Source: JADKAV01 sp963769435
GTDB lineage: Bacteria; Actinomycetota; Actinomycetes; S36-B12; UBA10799
Reading direction: 5' to 3'
NCBI GenBank assembly: GCA_963769435.1
Contig: CAVYLN010000002.1
Coordinates: 1,922,001-1,986,000, forward strand
Length of the DNA stretch: 64,000 bases
Shown here: positions 35,956 to 44,326 of the stretch, piece by piece
How positions within the stretch are numbered: the first letter of the stretch is position 1
How the letters are laid out: each line of letters opens with the position of its first letter
The notes under the pieces: generated by a model
What the model was told of the DNA's origin: nothing
Database searches by the model: none
What the model saw: the letters and a program-made list of their open reading frames with translations, nothing else
Position numbers and translations under genes: made by a program

Positions 35956-36375
35956 ATGCCAATGCTGACGAAGAAGGGCAAGCCCAAGAAGAGCGAGTTG
36001 CCCAGTACGGTCGCCCGGTCGAGCAAGAAGGCCCGGCGCACCTTCGCCAAGGCGCACGACTCCGCCGTCAAGGAGTACGGCGACGGTGAGCGCGCGATGC
36101 GTACGGCTTGGGCGGCGTTGAAGCACACCTACGAGAAGGTCGGTGACCGCTGGAAGCGCAAAGATGAGGCGGGTCCGTCGGATGCTCAGGCGAAGGGGGG
36201 CAAAGACACCAAACGCCCGACAGCAGGTGGCGTCGACGCCAACGCGACGAAGGAGCACCTCTACGACGTGGCCAAGGAGTTGGGCGTCAAGGGCCGATCA
36301 AAGATGTCCAAGAAGGAACTCGTGAAGGCGATCCAGAAAGAGAACGACCGCCGAACGGCGGAAGCCCGGGGCTGA
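35956..36375 (+). CDS. ChaB-family protein with C-terminal Rho-N/SAP-like domain
   Basis: A 139-residue basic protein. The N-terminal ChaB-like domain reads SELPSTVARSSKKARRTFAK and ERAMRTAWAALKHTYEKVGD. A lysine-rich linker joins a C-terminal Rho-N/SAP-type helix-extended-loop-helix, TKEHLYDVAKELGVKGRSKM with KKELVKAIQ, a nucleic-acid-binding motif. ATG 35956 is used; a GTG at 35947 is also in frame. It is divergent from the decarboxylase. In related bacteria such proteins are small, abundant, possibly stress-related DNA-binding factors, but function is unproven. Confidence 0.8.
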   Translation: MPMLTKKGKPKKSELPSTVARSSKKARRTFAKAHDSAVKEYGDGERAMRTAWAALKHTYEKVGDRWKRKDEAGPSDAQAKGGKDTKRPTAGGVDANATKEHLYDVAKELGVKGRSKMSKKELVKAIQKENDRRTAEARG

Positions 36376-36444
36376 GGGGGTCCTTTCCGCCCGCGACCTT
36401 GTGTCCCGCCCCCGCTGGTCCCGCCCCCTGCTGGTCCCGCGACG

Positions 36445-36499
36445 TTTTGTGAAGTTGTTGCGGTTTCAGGCCGCTAAAAACCGCAACTTCTTCACAAAA
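36445..36499. repeat. family C palindromic element, copy 1
   Basis: A 55-bp inverted repeat with 22-bp arms (two mismatches) beginning TTTTGTGAAGTTGTTGC and ending CTTCTTCACAAAA, around CAGGCCGCTAA. It differs from copy 2 (44327-44381) at three of 55 positions. It is much richer in A+T than its surroundings. It lies in the 307-bp gap between the convergent ChaB and S8-peptidase genes; the rest of that gap is featureless. Confidence 0.9.
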
Positions 36500-36682
36500 G
36501 GCCGCCCGCGCTGCCAGTCGGCGGCCCGCTCCGTCTACCGGCCGCGGGCCGCCATACACCAGTGGACTGGCTGGATGACTCGGGTCACGGCCTGGCGGGC
36601 CTCCCCGGGTGGGGCCGCTCTGCAACGCGATTCTCGTCAGCCACTGCCGCTGTCGTGATGTGCGGAAGCTTCCCGCCGACGG

Positions 36683-39085
36683 CTACCGGATTCTGATCTT
36701 GTAGGTCTTCGAGAATGTGCTGTGGCCGGCGATCGCGGGGGCGGTGGCCCGCACCCGGCATTCGCCTTTGCGCTTGCCGACGAGCTTGCTCTTCTTCACC
36801 ACGCAGGTCTTCTTGGTGAGGGTCTTCCAGCGCAGTTTGCTTCCCTGCGCGGTTGCCTTGGCCAGTTTGCGTTTGGTGCCTCGATTGAGTTTCTTCGGCG
36901 GGGCCTTCACCGACTGCGACGTCGCAGCGACTTCGTAGGTCACGGTGCTGCTGGACTGCAGCCCCGCGTTGTCGGTAGCGGTTGCCGTGAGGGTGTGAGA
37001 TCCCGCCTGTCGGCTGTACCCGGCCACGGCACAGGAGGCGACCCCGGAGGTGGCGTCGGTTGACGTGCAGCCGATCGTCTCGAGCGGCGGCAGCGACGCC
37101 TCGCTGAAGGTTCCGCTCGTGATGCCGGTGACCGTTGGCGGCAGTGGCGGGGTGCTGTCGCGCTTCACGGTCACTGAGCCACGAGTGCTTCCGCCGATGG
37201 AGGTGGCCCCACATTCACGGGTCGTGCCCGGGGTGTCGGCGGTGACGACCACCCGTTCACAATCGCCGCCGGTGATGACGGACTCCGGGTCGGTCACGGA
37301 CCAGTCGATCGTTGCGTCGCCGGTCCGCCAGCCGTTCGCGCCGGAAGGGCCCGTGACGCCTGCCACGACGTTCGGCCCGGTGCTGTCCAGTGCTTGAACG
37401 GCGGAGTCGGCGTAGACGAAACCCGCCCCGCAGTCTGGGTCCGGCCGGGCCCCCGCCGGTTGGCAGTCGGTCGCACGCGTGGGGTCGGTCATGATGGCTT
37501 CGATCTGCGAGGGTGTCAGGCTGGGCCTGGCCCATTTCAGCAAGGCCGCGATGCCGACCGCCGATGGGACCGCGGCACTGGTGCCGAAGAACGTCTCGAA
37601 ACCGGGGACAGAAGTGGAGATGCCGTCGGCTGCTGCCAGTTGTGGCTTCTGCAGCACCAAGGGTGACGACAGCAGTGCACCGTTCTTGTCGCGCAGTCGG
37701 GTCTTGAGGCCCCGCGAGCTGAAGTCCTCGGCTGTGTCCAGACCTGGGTCGGCGGCATTGACCGCGGCCACCGCGATCGAGCCGGGCGCTGAGGCGGCGT
37801 CCGGGTTGATGGTGTCGGAGTTGGTCGCGTGCTCGGCGATGGTGAAGGTTCCCGGCCCCCGGGCGATGTACTTCATGAACGGCGAGCCTGAGCCGGCGAA
37901 TCGCTGGATGCGCAGTCCCACGGCTATCGACCCGGCGGTGTTGTTGGTCCAGGAGACGTTTTCGGAGGGTAGCCCCCCAGCGAGGTTGTCGTCCTGGCCG
38001 CCGCTCGTGTCACCGGGCAGCGCCGTGCCGTCAGCCCTGGTCAGCAGTGCATCGATGTCCGTGGTGGCCGTCCCCCACGGTTCGTTCCACTGCAGTGCCA
38101 CCTGAATGAAGTTCCCGGGCGGAACGGTCACGATCTCCTGGGTCGTGTCCCCACCTGCGAAGTTGTGGAAGCCTCCGCTGTTGTTGTAGGTCCCCTCCCA
38201 ACTCTGGCGGGCCCGGTTGCCGGCTGAGGCGAAGTAGGTCACCCCCGCAGCCTTGGCGTTGTTCACAGCCTGCGCGACCGGCCCGTCCTGGAAGAACGGT
38301 TCGCTCAGGTAGAAGATGTCGTCGCCGATGACCTTGGCGCCTTGGGCGACGAGGTTGTCGATCGACGCGGCCTTCCCGACGGCCCCGGCGGATGTCCCGG
38401 AGGAGAACAGGATCTTCTCGACGCCGGGCACCGTGTCGTAGACGATCTCGGCCATCGCCCGGCCCTCGTCCACGACGAATGGATCGGTGTCGTCGAGCAG
38501 GTTGACCACTCGGCCCGCGGGCAGGTTTCCGCTTGCTACCGAATCTGCGATGCCGCCGTTCACACGATCGATCGAGTCGGAAATGAGCCCGACCTTCACG
38601 CCGCTGCCCCGCACGAGGGGGTTGCCGCCGCCCAGCGCGCGGGCAGCGGGCCCGCGATGCGCGGTGTCGCCTTCCGTGCCTTTGGTCCCCGGCCAGTCAT
38701 CGGTGCCGCCGCCGACGACCGGTTGGACTCCCTGCACGACGTCGAGTGCGGCCACCGCATCGAGGCGTGCGAGCGGTAGGCGTCCCTCGACCACCGGCAA
38801 CGGCTGGGTGGCGGTGGCGAGCACCTGCATGCCGTTGGCCCGCAGGTCGGACACGGCGTCGCGAAGCGGTCCGGTCACGAACACGTCGACCATCACTCGT
38901 TCGTTGCCGGTGACGTCCAGCAGGGCGTCGCCCGCAGCCGCTTTCACGTCACCACTGCGGGCCGCGGCCTGCAGGTCCCGCAGGGCCGAACCGACTCCGT
39001 CTCCTTTACCGTTCGCGCCTGCAGTCGGCACGTTGGCGATCGAGGCGGCAATAAGCGCGAGGACGACAAGTATTGATCTTGGCAC
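36683..39085 (-). CDS. large secreted S8 (subtilisin-fold) peptidase with atypical active site
   Basis: An 800-residue exported protein with an N-terminal signal peptide (VVLALIAASIANVPTAGA) and a pro-region. In the subtilisin-like domain the catalytic aspartate fits KVGLISDSIDR (D170), the oxyanion asparagine YFASAGN (N290) and the nucleophile FFGTSAAVPSAVG (S503). Where HGTHVAG is expected the sequence is DEGRAMAEIVYD (E207), so the usual histidine is absent and a glutamate takes its place. Ig-like domains and a basic KTYKIRIR tail follow. It is convergent with the ChaB gene. Confidence 0.8.
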   Translation of the reverse strand: MPRSILVVLALIAASIANVPTAGANGKGDGVGSALRDLQAAARSGDVKAAAGDALLDVTGNERVMVDVFVTGPLRDAVSDLRANGMQVLATATQPLPVVEGRLPLARLDAVAALDVVQGVQPVVGGGTDDWPGTKGTEGDTAHRGPAARALGGGNPLVRGSGVKVGLISDSIDRVNGGIADSVASGNLPAGRVVNLLDDTDPFVVDEGRAMAEIVYDTVPGVEKILFSSGTSAGAVGKAASIDNLVAQGAKVIGDDIFYLSEPFFQDGPVAQAVNNAKAAGVTYFASAGNRARQSWEGTYNNSGGFHNFAGGDTTQEIVTVPPGNFIQVALQWNEPWGTATTDIDALLTRADGTALPGDTSGGQDDNLAGGLPSENVSWTNNTAGSIAVGLRIQRFAGSGSPFMKYIARGPGTFTIAEHATNSDTINPDAASAPGSIAVAAVNAADPGLDTAEDFSSRGLKTRLRDKNGALLSSPLVLQKPQLAAADGISTSVPGFETFFGTSAAVPSAVGIAALLKWARPSLTPSQIEAIMTDPTRATDCQPAGARPDPDCGAGFVYADSAVQALDSTGPNVVAGVTGPSGANGWRTGDATIDWSVTDPESVITGGDCERVVVTADTPGTTRECGATSIGGSTRGSVTVKRDSTPPLPPTVTGITSGTFSEASLPPLETIGCTSTDATSGVASCAVAGYSRQAGSHTLTATATDNAGLQSSSTVTYEVAATSQSVKAPPKKLNRGTKRKLAKATAQGSKLRWKTLTKKTCVVKKSKLVGKRKGECRVRATAPAIAGHSTFSKTYKIRIR

Positions 39086-39253
39086 CAGCGCATTGTCACA
39101 CGGCGCCCATTCAGAAGATCCCGGAGATCATGCACCGGGCTCGATCCGCCGGCGACGTCCTCGATCGTGCCCCGTGCGTCGGGTGGCGTTGGTGCAGCGG
39201 GCTGGAACCCGACCGCCCGCGCTGGGATCTCCGGGGCCGGGCGACCTCGCCTA

Positions 39254-39324
39254 GATGGACCGCGCTGTCATGCCGCGGGCCGGGTGCGACGCTCGCCCGG
39301 CTCTGCGGCATGCCGATGTCCATC
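39254..39324. other. long structured inverted repeat upstream of the flippase-like gene
   Basis: Outer arms GATGGAC (39254-39260) and GTCCATC (39318-39324) enclose a second imperfect pair, CATGCCGC...GCGGCATG, and GC-rich inner pairs. It lies in the 333-bp gap between the divergent S8-peptidase and flippase-like genes. I found no second copy. It may be a structured leader or an operator; nothing else stands out in the gap. Confidence 0.4.
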
Positions 39325-39418
39325 GGCTCCTGATGCTCTGGCTCAGCGGCGTACGCCGATTGCGGATGTCGACGCACCCATACGACGATGCAGCCCGCTC
39401 AACTGGCAGTCTGTGCCT

Positions 39419-40507
39419 ATGAGCGAGAGCCCTGATGTCGCCCCGGAGTCGCCGGAGGACGTGCCGCCGGTTGCCGGCGCCCATCTGGACAAGAAGAAGA
39501 CCATCATCGGCGCGATCGTCACCCTGATCATCCTCGGGCTGGTCTTCTGGGGTTTGTCGAAGAACTTCGGCTCGTTCGCCGACGCCTGGGATCAGATCCA
39601 GCAGATGCCGCCGTCGACGATCGCCGCTCTGGCGCTCGTGGCCGTGGTGAACATCCTCGTCTACGTCTTTCCATACATGCCCGCGATACCCGGCCTGAAG
39701 TACAAACCCGCGTTCATGGTGCGGCAGACCTCGTGGATGATGGCCGCGCTCGTGCCGGCAGGAGGGGCGTTCGCGCTGGCGCTGCAGTACATGATGCTGG
39801 CCACCTACAAGGTGCGCTCGTCCGCCGCCACCTCGGGTATCGCCATCACGAGTGTGTGGAGCTTCTTCATGACGTTCCTGCTGCCGGTCCTGGGGGTCCT
39901 GGCCCTTGTGCCCTCCGGCGAGTTGGAGTCGGCATGGGTCTGGGCCGGTGTGATCGGCCTGGCTTGCCTAGTGGGGATGATCATCGTCTTCTGGTTGATC
40001 CTGCGCAGCGAGACAAGTGCGCGCAAGGTGTCCGCGCTGGGGCAGAAACTCGCCAACCCGTTCATGCACCGACTGCACAAAGACGTCGATATCACCGAGT
40101 CCGTGCTCAGTTTCCGGGACAAGGTCGTTGATGTCGTGAAGGCCCACTGGATTTCACTGACAGTCACCAACCTCGCGGTTTCCTTCATGCAGTTCATGAT
40201 TCTTTTCGTCGCCATCCGTGGTGTTGCCGGTGACGCGCAGCAGTCGGGGGTCACCTTCACCGAGGCTTTCGCGGCGTTCACGATCTCCCGGCTGGGCACT
40301 CTGATCCCGATCACCCCGGGCGGTCTGGGCACGGTTGCGGGGGTGCTCGGCGCGATGCTGGCCACGTTCGGCATGCAGAGCTCCCTGATTCTCGCGGCGG
40401 TCCTCGTGTGGCAGATGGTTCAGCTGTTCCCGCAGGCTTTCACCGGCATCGGCACGCTGATCGGGTGGCGGATCCACGACGCACGATTGCGCAAGGCGCC
40501 GGCCTGA
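39419..40507 (+). CDS. lysylphosphatidylglycerol-synthase-TM / flippase-like membrane protein
   Basis: A 362-residue polytopic protein of the UPF0104/LPG_synthase_TM family, whose members flip or transfer lipids. The hydrophilic N-terminus is followed by about eight helices. The signature PITPGGLGTVAGVLGA lies in the C-terminal third, with VRQTSWMMAALVPAGGAFA earlier. ATG 39419 is the first start giving this N-terminus (SESPDVAPESPEDVPP). There is no aminoacyl-transferase domain, so it is a stand-alone membrane module. A family B repeat follows. Confidence 0.85.
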   Translation: MSESPDVAPESPEDVPPVAGAHLDKKKTIIGAIVTLIILGLVFWGLSKNFGSFADAWDQIQQMPPSTIAALALVAVVNILVYVFPYMPAIPGLKYKPAFMVRQTSWMMAALVPAGGAFALALQYMMLATYKVRSSAATSGIAITSVWSFFMTFLLPVLGVLALVPSGELESAWVWAGVIGLACLVGMIIVFWLILRSETSARKVSALGQKLANPFMHRLHKDVDITESVLSFRDKVVDVVKAHWISLTVTNLAVSFMQFMILFVAIRGVAGDAQQSGVTFTEAFAAFTISRLGTLIPITPGGLGTVAGVLGAMLATFGMQSSLILAAVLVWQMVQLFPQAFTGIGTLIGWRIHDARLRKAPA

Positions 40508-40641
40508 TCGGGTTCGGGCGGCGGCGGGTCAGGGCCCTCCTGACACCCCGGATCCCGAGTCCCGATCCCCGGCGATGGCACAAAGATTCGGTCCGACGAC
40601 CGCTGGTGCGCCGGTCGTGCTCCGGGTTGGTCGCGTTCTCT

Positions 40642-40731
40642 TGTCCGGATTTGCATGATGATCATGGATCTGGCCGGAGGCTCGTGGGAAGAGAACCAAC
40701 GAACAGCATGATCATCATGCAAATCCGGACA
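40642..40731. repeat. family B palindromic element, copy 2
   Basis: Perfect 24-bp arms (40642-40665 and 40708-40731) starting TGTCCGGATTTGCATGATGA. The 42-bp loop shares GGCCGGAG.CTCGTGGG with copy 4. It is preceded by TTCTCT, as copy 3 is preceded by ATCTCT. It lies in the 468-bp gap before the secreted-protein/two-component cluster; the tandem operator-like site at 40913 is the other feature there. Confidence 0.95.
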
Positions 40732-40912
40732 CCGGGCGGCGGAGCACAGCCGAGCTCAGGGTCTCGGCGACACCGCCTCGACAGTCCCACGGAGCACGGG
40801 AGGCCCGGACGCGTCATGCGGTAGCGGGTTTCAGCCGAAGGGCTGGGCGGGCGCCGCGTGGTGCGCCGCGGGCGGACCCCGGGTGGGAACCGCGCGTCAC
40901 TGGACCAGATGG

Positions 40913-40936
40913 GACCAAGGTCGTACGACCAAGGTC
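40913..40936 (+). promoter_or_regulatory. tandem GACCAAGGTC boxes, candidate response-regulator site
   Basis: GACCAAGGTC at 40913-40922 and again at 40927-40936, separated by GTAC, gives a 14-bp period and a perfect inner palindrome, GGTCGTACGACC. It ends 39 bp before the GTG of the first secreted protein, a promoter-proximal position. Each box is nearly self-complementary, as expected for a dimeric NarL/LuxR-type regulator, and such a regulator is encoded at 43360-43989 in the same cluster. The link is inferred. Confidence 0.45.
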
Positions 40937-40975
40937 CTCTTGTGATCGACCATCGCGGCCCACGAACATGGTCCT

Positions 40976-41398
40976 GTGGGGAAGAAGACGACAGCGACCA
41001 CCGGCGCAGCGTTGGCGCTGCTTGTAGGGGCCACCCTGGCCACCCCGGCTGCGGCTCGGCCCGGGCCGGAACCGCGCGGCACCAACAGCGGGGGATCGGA
41101 CCGGGTTGCCATCGCCGGCACCTGCGACGCGGGCAGTAGCTGGACCCTGTCTGGTCGCTCCCGATTCCTGCGGGTGGAGGTCGAAGGCAGGGTCGAGAGC
41201 GAGAAACGCCGCAAGCGTTCGCGCTGGGTCGTGCGCCTGCAGCACAACCAGGACACCGTCGCCGTCAGCTCCCGCAAGGCCAGAAAGAAGGTGAAGGTGA
41301 AGGCGCGGGTGCGCAACCTGCCGGGCCCGGACACCTTCACTCTGACGGCGTTCAACCGCAGGACCGGAGAGACCTGTCAGGGAAGCCTGACGTTCTGA
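40976..41398 (+). CDS. small secreted basic protein of unknown function
   Basis: A 140-residue protein with a signal peptide (TTGAALALLVGATLATPAAA). The mature domain begins near SDRVAIAGTCDAGSSWTL and ends AFNRRTGETCQGSLTF, with two cysteines that could pair. Alternating hydrophobic/charged strands suggest a small beta-sandwich. GTG 40976 is the start. It is 23 bp upstream of a second exported protein, and the pair precedes a sensor kinase and response regulator, which suggests an envelope-related role. Confidence 0.7.
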   Translation: MGKKTTATTGAALALLVGATLATPAAARPGPEPRGTNSGGSDRVAIAGTCDAGSSWTLSGRSRFLRVEVEGRVESEKRRKRSRWVVRLQHNQDTVAVSSRKARKKVKVKARVRNLPGPDTFTLTAFNRRTGETCQGSLTF

Positions 41399-41420
41399 TA
41401 CCGCACCACGAGGAGGAACC

Positions 41421-41993
41421 ATGAGAGCACGACGAACCGTTGCTGCCGGCACCGGAGTACTGATCGGTCTCGGCGCCATCGCGCCTGCGGCCAACGCCCA
41501 GGCGCCGGCGGGGCAGTCCATGTCAGTGGTCGCACGCAATGGAAACAACTGGGCCGTCCAGGACGCCCGCAAGGAGTTCCGCGCCGATCTGCGGGAAGCC
41601 CGCAAGGAGTTCCGGGTCGACGTTCGGGAGGCCCGCAAGCAGTTCCGCCAGGACATCCGCACACTGCGGCAGGAGGACCGCGCCGAGTTCCGTGAGGCCA
41701 GGAAGGAACTCAGGCAGGCACTGAAGGCCGCGCGCGATGCGTTCCATGCCGCGATCCGCGAGGCCAACGAAACCTTCCGGAGCACGGTCGCTGACAGCCG
41801 CGACACCATGCTGGTGGTGCTCCAGGACCCCGCAGCGACTGACGAGCAGCGCATGGCCGCCATCGACACCTACAAGGCCGAGGTGCGGCAGGCCCGCGAG
41901 GTGCGCCGAACTGCGGTGAAGGCCGCGATCGCTGAGTACAAGGCTGCGCGCAAGGCTGCGCGTGCGGCGTTCCGCGAAGCGGTCGGGAAGTAG
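41421..41993 (+). CDS. secreted helical protein with 11-residue (hendecad) repeats
   Basis: A 190-residue exported protein with a signal peptide ending NAQAPA. From about residue 48 it is built of successive 11-residue units such as DARKEFRADLR, EARKEFRVDVR, EARKQFRQDIR and EARKELRQALK, at least seven in a row. Each has acidic, basic and hydrophobic positions in register, typical of a hendecad coiled coil. A charged helical C-terminus follows. It has a good GAGGAGG ribosome-binding site and its own terminator. It could be a periplasm-like or wall-associated rod acting with the adjacent two-component system. Confidence 0.8.
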   Translation: MRARRTVAAGTGVLIGLGAIAPAANAQAPAGQSMSVVARNGNNWAVQDARKEFRADLREARKEFRVDVREARKQFRQDIRTLRQEDRAEFREARKELRQALKAARDAFHAAIREANETFRSTVADSRDTMLVVLQDPAATDEQRMAAIDTYKAEVRQAREVRRTAVKAAIAEYKAARKAARAAFREAVGK

Positions 41994-41998
41994 CGACC

Positions 41999-42043
41999 GC
42001 GAGCCCCGTCAGCCGGCAACCCCTTCCGGTCGGCGGGGCTCGC
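41999..42043 (+). terminator. terminator hairpin after the hendecad-repeat gene
   Basis: GCGAGCCCCG (41999-42008) pairs with CGGGGCTCGC (42034-42043), with further pairing inside, and starts six bases after the stop codon. It separates the two secreted-protein genes from the sensor kinase, which begins 33 bp later. There is no long T-run. Confidence 0.6.
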
Positions 42044-42076
42044 GCGTCTACGACGCCGACGTGGGGACAATGGCCC

Positions 42077-43363
42077 ATGGCTGAGCCAGCGGGACAGAAC
42101 CCGCGGTCGATCGTTCGCCGAGAGGTTCTCCGGTTCGCCATCCCTGGCACGGTGGGGATGGTCCTACTGGCGCTGGCGAGCCTGGCCGTCTCCGTCGCTG
42201 TCGCCCGCGAGCAGTCGGTGAACGATGCCCGCACGACGGCCGAGTTGTTGGCGCGGACTGTGGTCGAGCCGAGGATCGATGACGGGTTGCAGACTGGCAA
42301 GCCCGCCCGCATGGCAGAACTTGACGCGGCGTTCTCCGCCTCCATCAGTGGTTCCGATGTCAAGTCGATCCGGCTGTGGAACGAGGACGGGGTCGTCATC
42401 TACTCCAACGACCCCCGCCTCATCGGTGAGCGGTTCCCGCTGCCTACGGCGATCACCGGGGAGCCCGTGCAGGGCATGACCGACATGGGTCGGCCGGAGA
42501 ACCGGTACCTGGACCCGGAGGCGAACTGGATCCAGGTGAGCCTGCCCCTCGTCGGCGGCGATGGATCCAGCTACCTGTTCGAGATCAGTAAACGTCAGGA
42601 CAGACTTCAGCAGGAAGCGCGAAGCGTGTGGATCGCGTTCGCACCCATTCTGGCGGGCTCGATGCTGCTGCTGGGGGCGCTGCTGGTCGTGCTGGGGATC
42701 CGGATGGCACGTCGGATCAGCGCCGAGCTGCGCACGCGCGAGGAGTTGCTCGAGCGCGCGGTCGACGCCTCCGAGATGGAGCGGAGCAGGATCGCGGCGG
42801 ACCTCCACGACGGCACGGTGCAGCACCTCGCGGGCTTGTCCTTCGCTCTCGCCGGCTTGGCTGCTCGGGCCGAGGCGGAAGGTGACGATGACTCCGCCGC
42901 CGTGCTGTCGGACGCCGCTGCGACCTCCCGAACCTCTGTGCGGGAGTTGCGCACCCTGCTGGTGGATATCTACCCTCCGAACCTCGAGGGTTCCGGGCTT
43001 GCGCCCGCGATCGCCGACCTTCTCGCCGGCCTGCGCGACATCGAGGTGGAAGCCGACCTCGCGGAACTGCCCGATCTCGATCCGCGGGTCCGCGCGGTGT
43101 TGTACCGAGTGGCCCGGGAGACGATCGCCAACGTGTCCAAGCACTCCGGCGCGCGTCATGTGAGCGTCCGTCTGGCGCAGGAGGCGCGAACAGTTGTGCT
43201 GACCGTGACAGATGACGGAATCGGTTTCGATCCCACGGTGGAGCGCGATGGACATCTCGGCTTGCGCCTGGTCGGGGACCTGGTGAGGTCGGTGGGGGGC
43301 AGGCTCACCATCAGCAGTGAGGCGGGGGCCACCTGTGTGAATGTGGAAGTGGAGGCGTCATGA
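42077..43363 (+). CDS. sensor histidine kinase, NarL/DesK (HisKA_3) type
   Basis: Membrane sensor of 428 residues. One membrane helix near residues 20-43 is followed by an extracytoplasmic sensor of about 140 residues (KSIRLWNEDGVVIYSNDP) with a PAS/dCache look, then a second helix near 190-212. The phosphoacceptor H244 is in IAADLHDGTVQHLAG. The HATPase N-box reads YRVARETIANVSKHSGA, with VTDDGIGFDP and HLGLRLVGD following. The stop overlaps the regulator start by 4 bp. The ligand is unknown. Confidence 0.93.
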   Translation: MAEPAGQNPRSIVRREVLRFAIPGTVGMVLLALASLAVSVAVAREQSVNDARTTAELLARTVVEPRIDDGLQTGKPARMAELDAAFSASISGSDVKSIRLWNEDGVVIYSNDPRLIGERFPLPTAITGEPVQGMTDMGRPENRYLDPEANWIQVSLPLVGGDGSSYLFEISKRQDRLQQEARSVWIAFAPILAGSMLLLGALLVVLGIRMARRISAELRTREELLERAVDASEMERSRIAADLHDGTVQHLAGLSFALAGLAARAEAEGDDDSAAVLSDAAATSRTSVRELRTLLVDIYPPNLEGSGLAPAIADLLAGLRDIEVEADLAELPDLDPRVRAVLYRVARETIANVSKHSGARHVSVRLAQEARTVVLTVTDDGIGFDPTVERDGHLGLRLVGDLVRSVGGRLTISSEAGATCVNVEVEAS

Positions 43364-43989
43364 TCGAGGTGATTCTGGTGGACGACCACCGCGTCGTCGT
43401 CGAAGGTCTGACGTTGTTGCTCGATGCCTTCCCGGACGTGAAGGTCGTAGGTTCGGCCACGAATGGTGGCGAGGGTGCCGAACTGGCCATCTCCCGGGCA
43501 CCTGACGTGGTCCTCATGGACCTGTCCATGCCGGGCGTCGATGGGGTGCAGGCAACGCGACTGATCGCGGAACAGGCCCCGGAGATCGCAGTTGTGGTTC
43601 TCACGACTTCCAGCGATCGAGACATGGTGTTGCGCAGTCTTGACGCCGGGGCGGTGGGATACCTGATGAAGGACACGGATCCGCGGGCGCTGCACGAAGG
43701 TATCCAGGCTGCGGCGGCCGGCGGATCGCCGATCGATCCGCGCGTGGCCAGGGCGTTGGTCGAGACCCGGCGCAAGACTCCCTCGGAAGCGGCGTCGTTG
43801 CTGACCTCCAAGCAACGCGAGGTGCTCGCCCTGGTGGCAGCGGGCCAGCCCAATCGGTTGGTGGCCAAGCAGCTCGGTGTCACGGAGAAGACGGTCAAGG
43901 CGCACCTCACCCAGATCTACGCCGCGATCGGCGTGACGGACCGGGTCCAGGCGACCCTGTGGGCACGGGACCACCTGTCCGAGGGGTGA
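43360..43989 (+). CDS. NarL/LuxR-family response regulator
   Basis: A 209-residue regulator with a receiver domain: VDDHRV acidic pocket, phosphorylated D54 in VVLMDLSMPG, and lysine in YLMKDTDP. The LuxR-type helix-turn-helix reads LTSKQREVLALVAAGQPN followed by LGVTEKTVKAHLTQIYA. ATG overlaps the kinase stop, so the two form one unit. A likely target site is the tandem box at 40913-40936. The 471-bp gap downstream contains a family B and a family C element. Confidence 0.94.
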   Translation: MIEVILVDDHRVVVEGLTLLLDAFPDVKVVGSATNGGEGAELAISRAPDVVLMDLSMPGVDGVQATRLIAEQAPEIAVVVLTTSSDRDMVLRSLDAGAVGYLMKDTDPRALHEGIQAAAAGGSPIDPRVARALVETRRKTPSEAASLLTSKQREVLALVAAGQPNRLVAKQLGVTEKTVKAHLTQIYAAIGVTDRVQATLWARDHLSEG

Positions 43990-44130
43990 GACGCGGGGGG
44001 TGTCCGGCCCCGCAGCCCCGCCACAGGGAGGTCAAGGACACGAACGGTGTCGGGCTGACCGGCTGCCACCGGCAGGACGAACGTCCTGGCGGCCATTGGG
44101 GTCCGAACAGCGGAGTTGATGGGGATCTCT

Positions 44131-44220
44131 TGTCCGGATTTGCATGATGATCATGGATCGGCCGCGATGTTCGTGAGGGGGAGGTCCTCGAAGAGGATGA
44201 TCATCATGCAAATCCGGACA
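44131..44220. repeat. family B palindromic element, copy 3
   Basis: Perfect 24-bp arms (44131-44154 and 44197-44220), identical to those of copy 2. The 42-bp loop keeps the TTCGTG motif but is otherwise diverged. It is 142 bp after the response regulator stop and shares the gap with a family C element 107 bp further on. Confidence 0.95.
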
Positions 44221-44326
44221 TCGGGGGGTGGAGCCAAGGGTCCGGCCTTCGCGCGACGCACGTCTCCGCCGTCAAGGAGCAAGGCGAGGGTGAGGCTGCG
44301 GGTGTCACTCGTCGGACGCGGCACCC

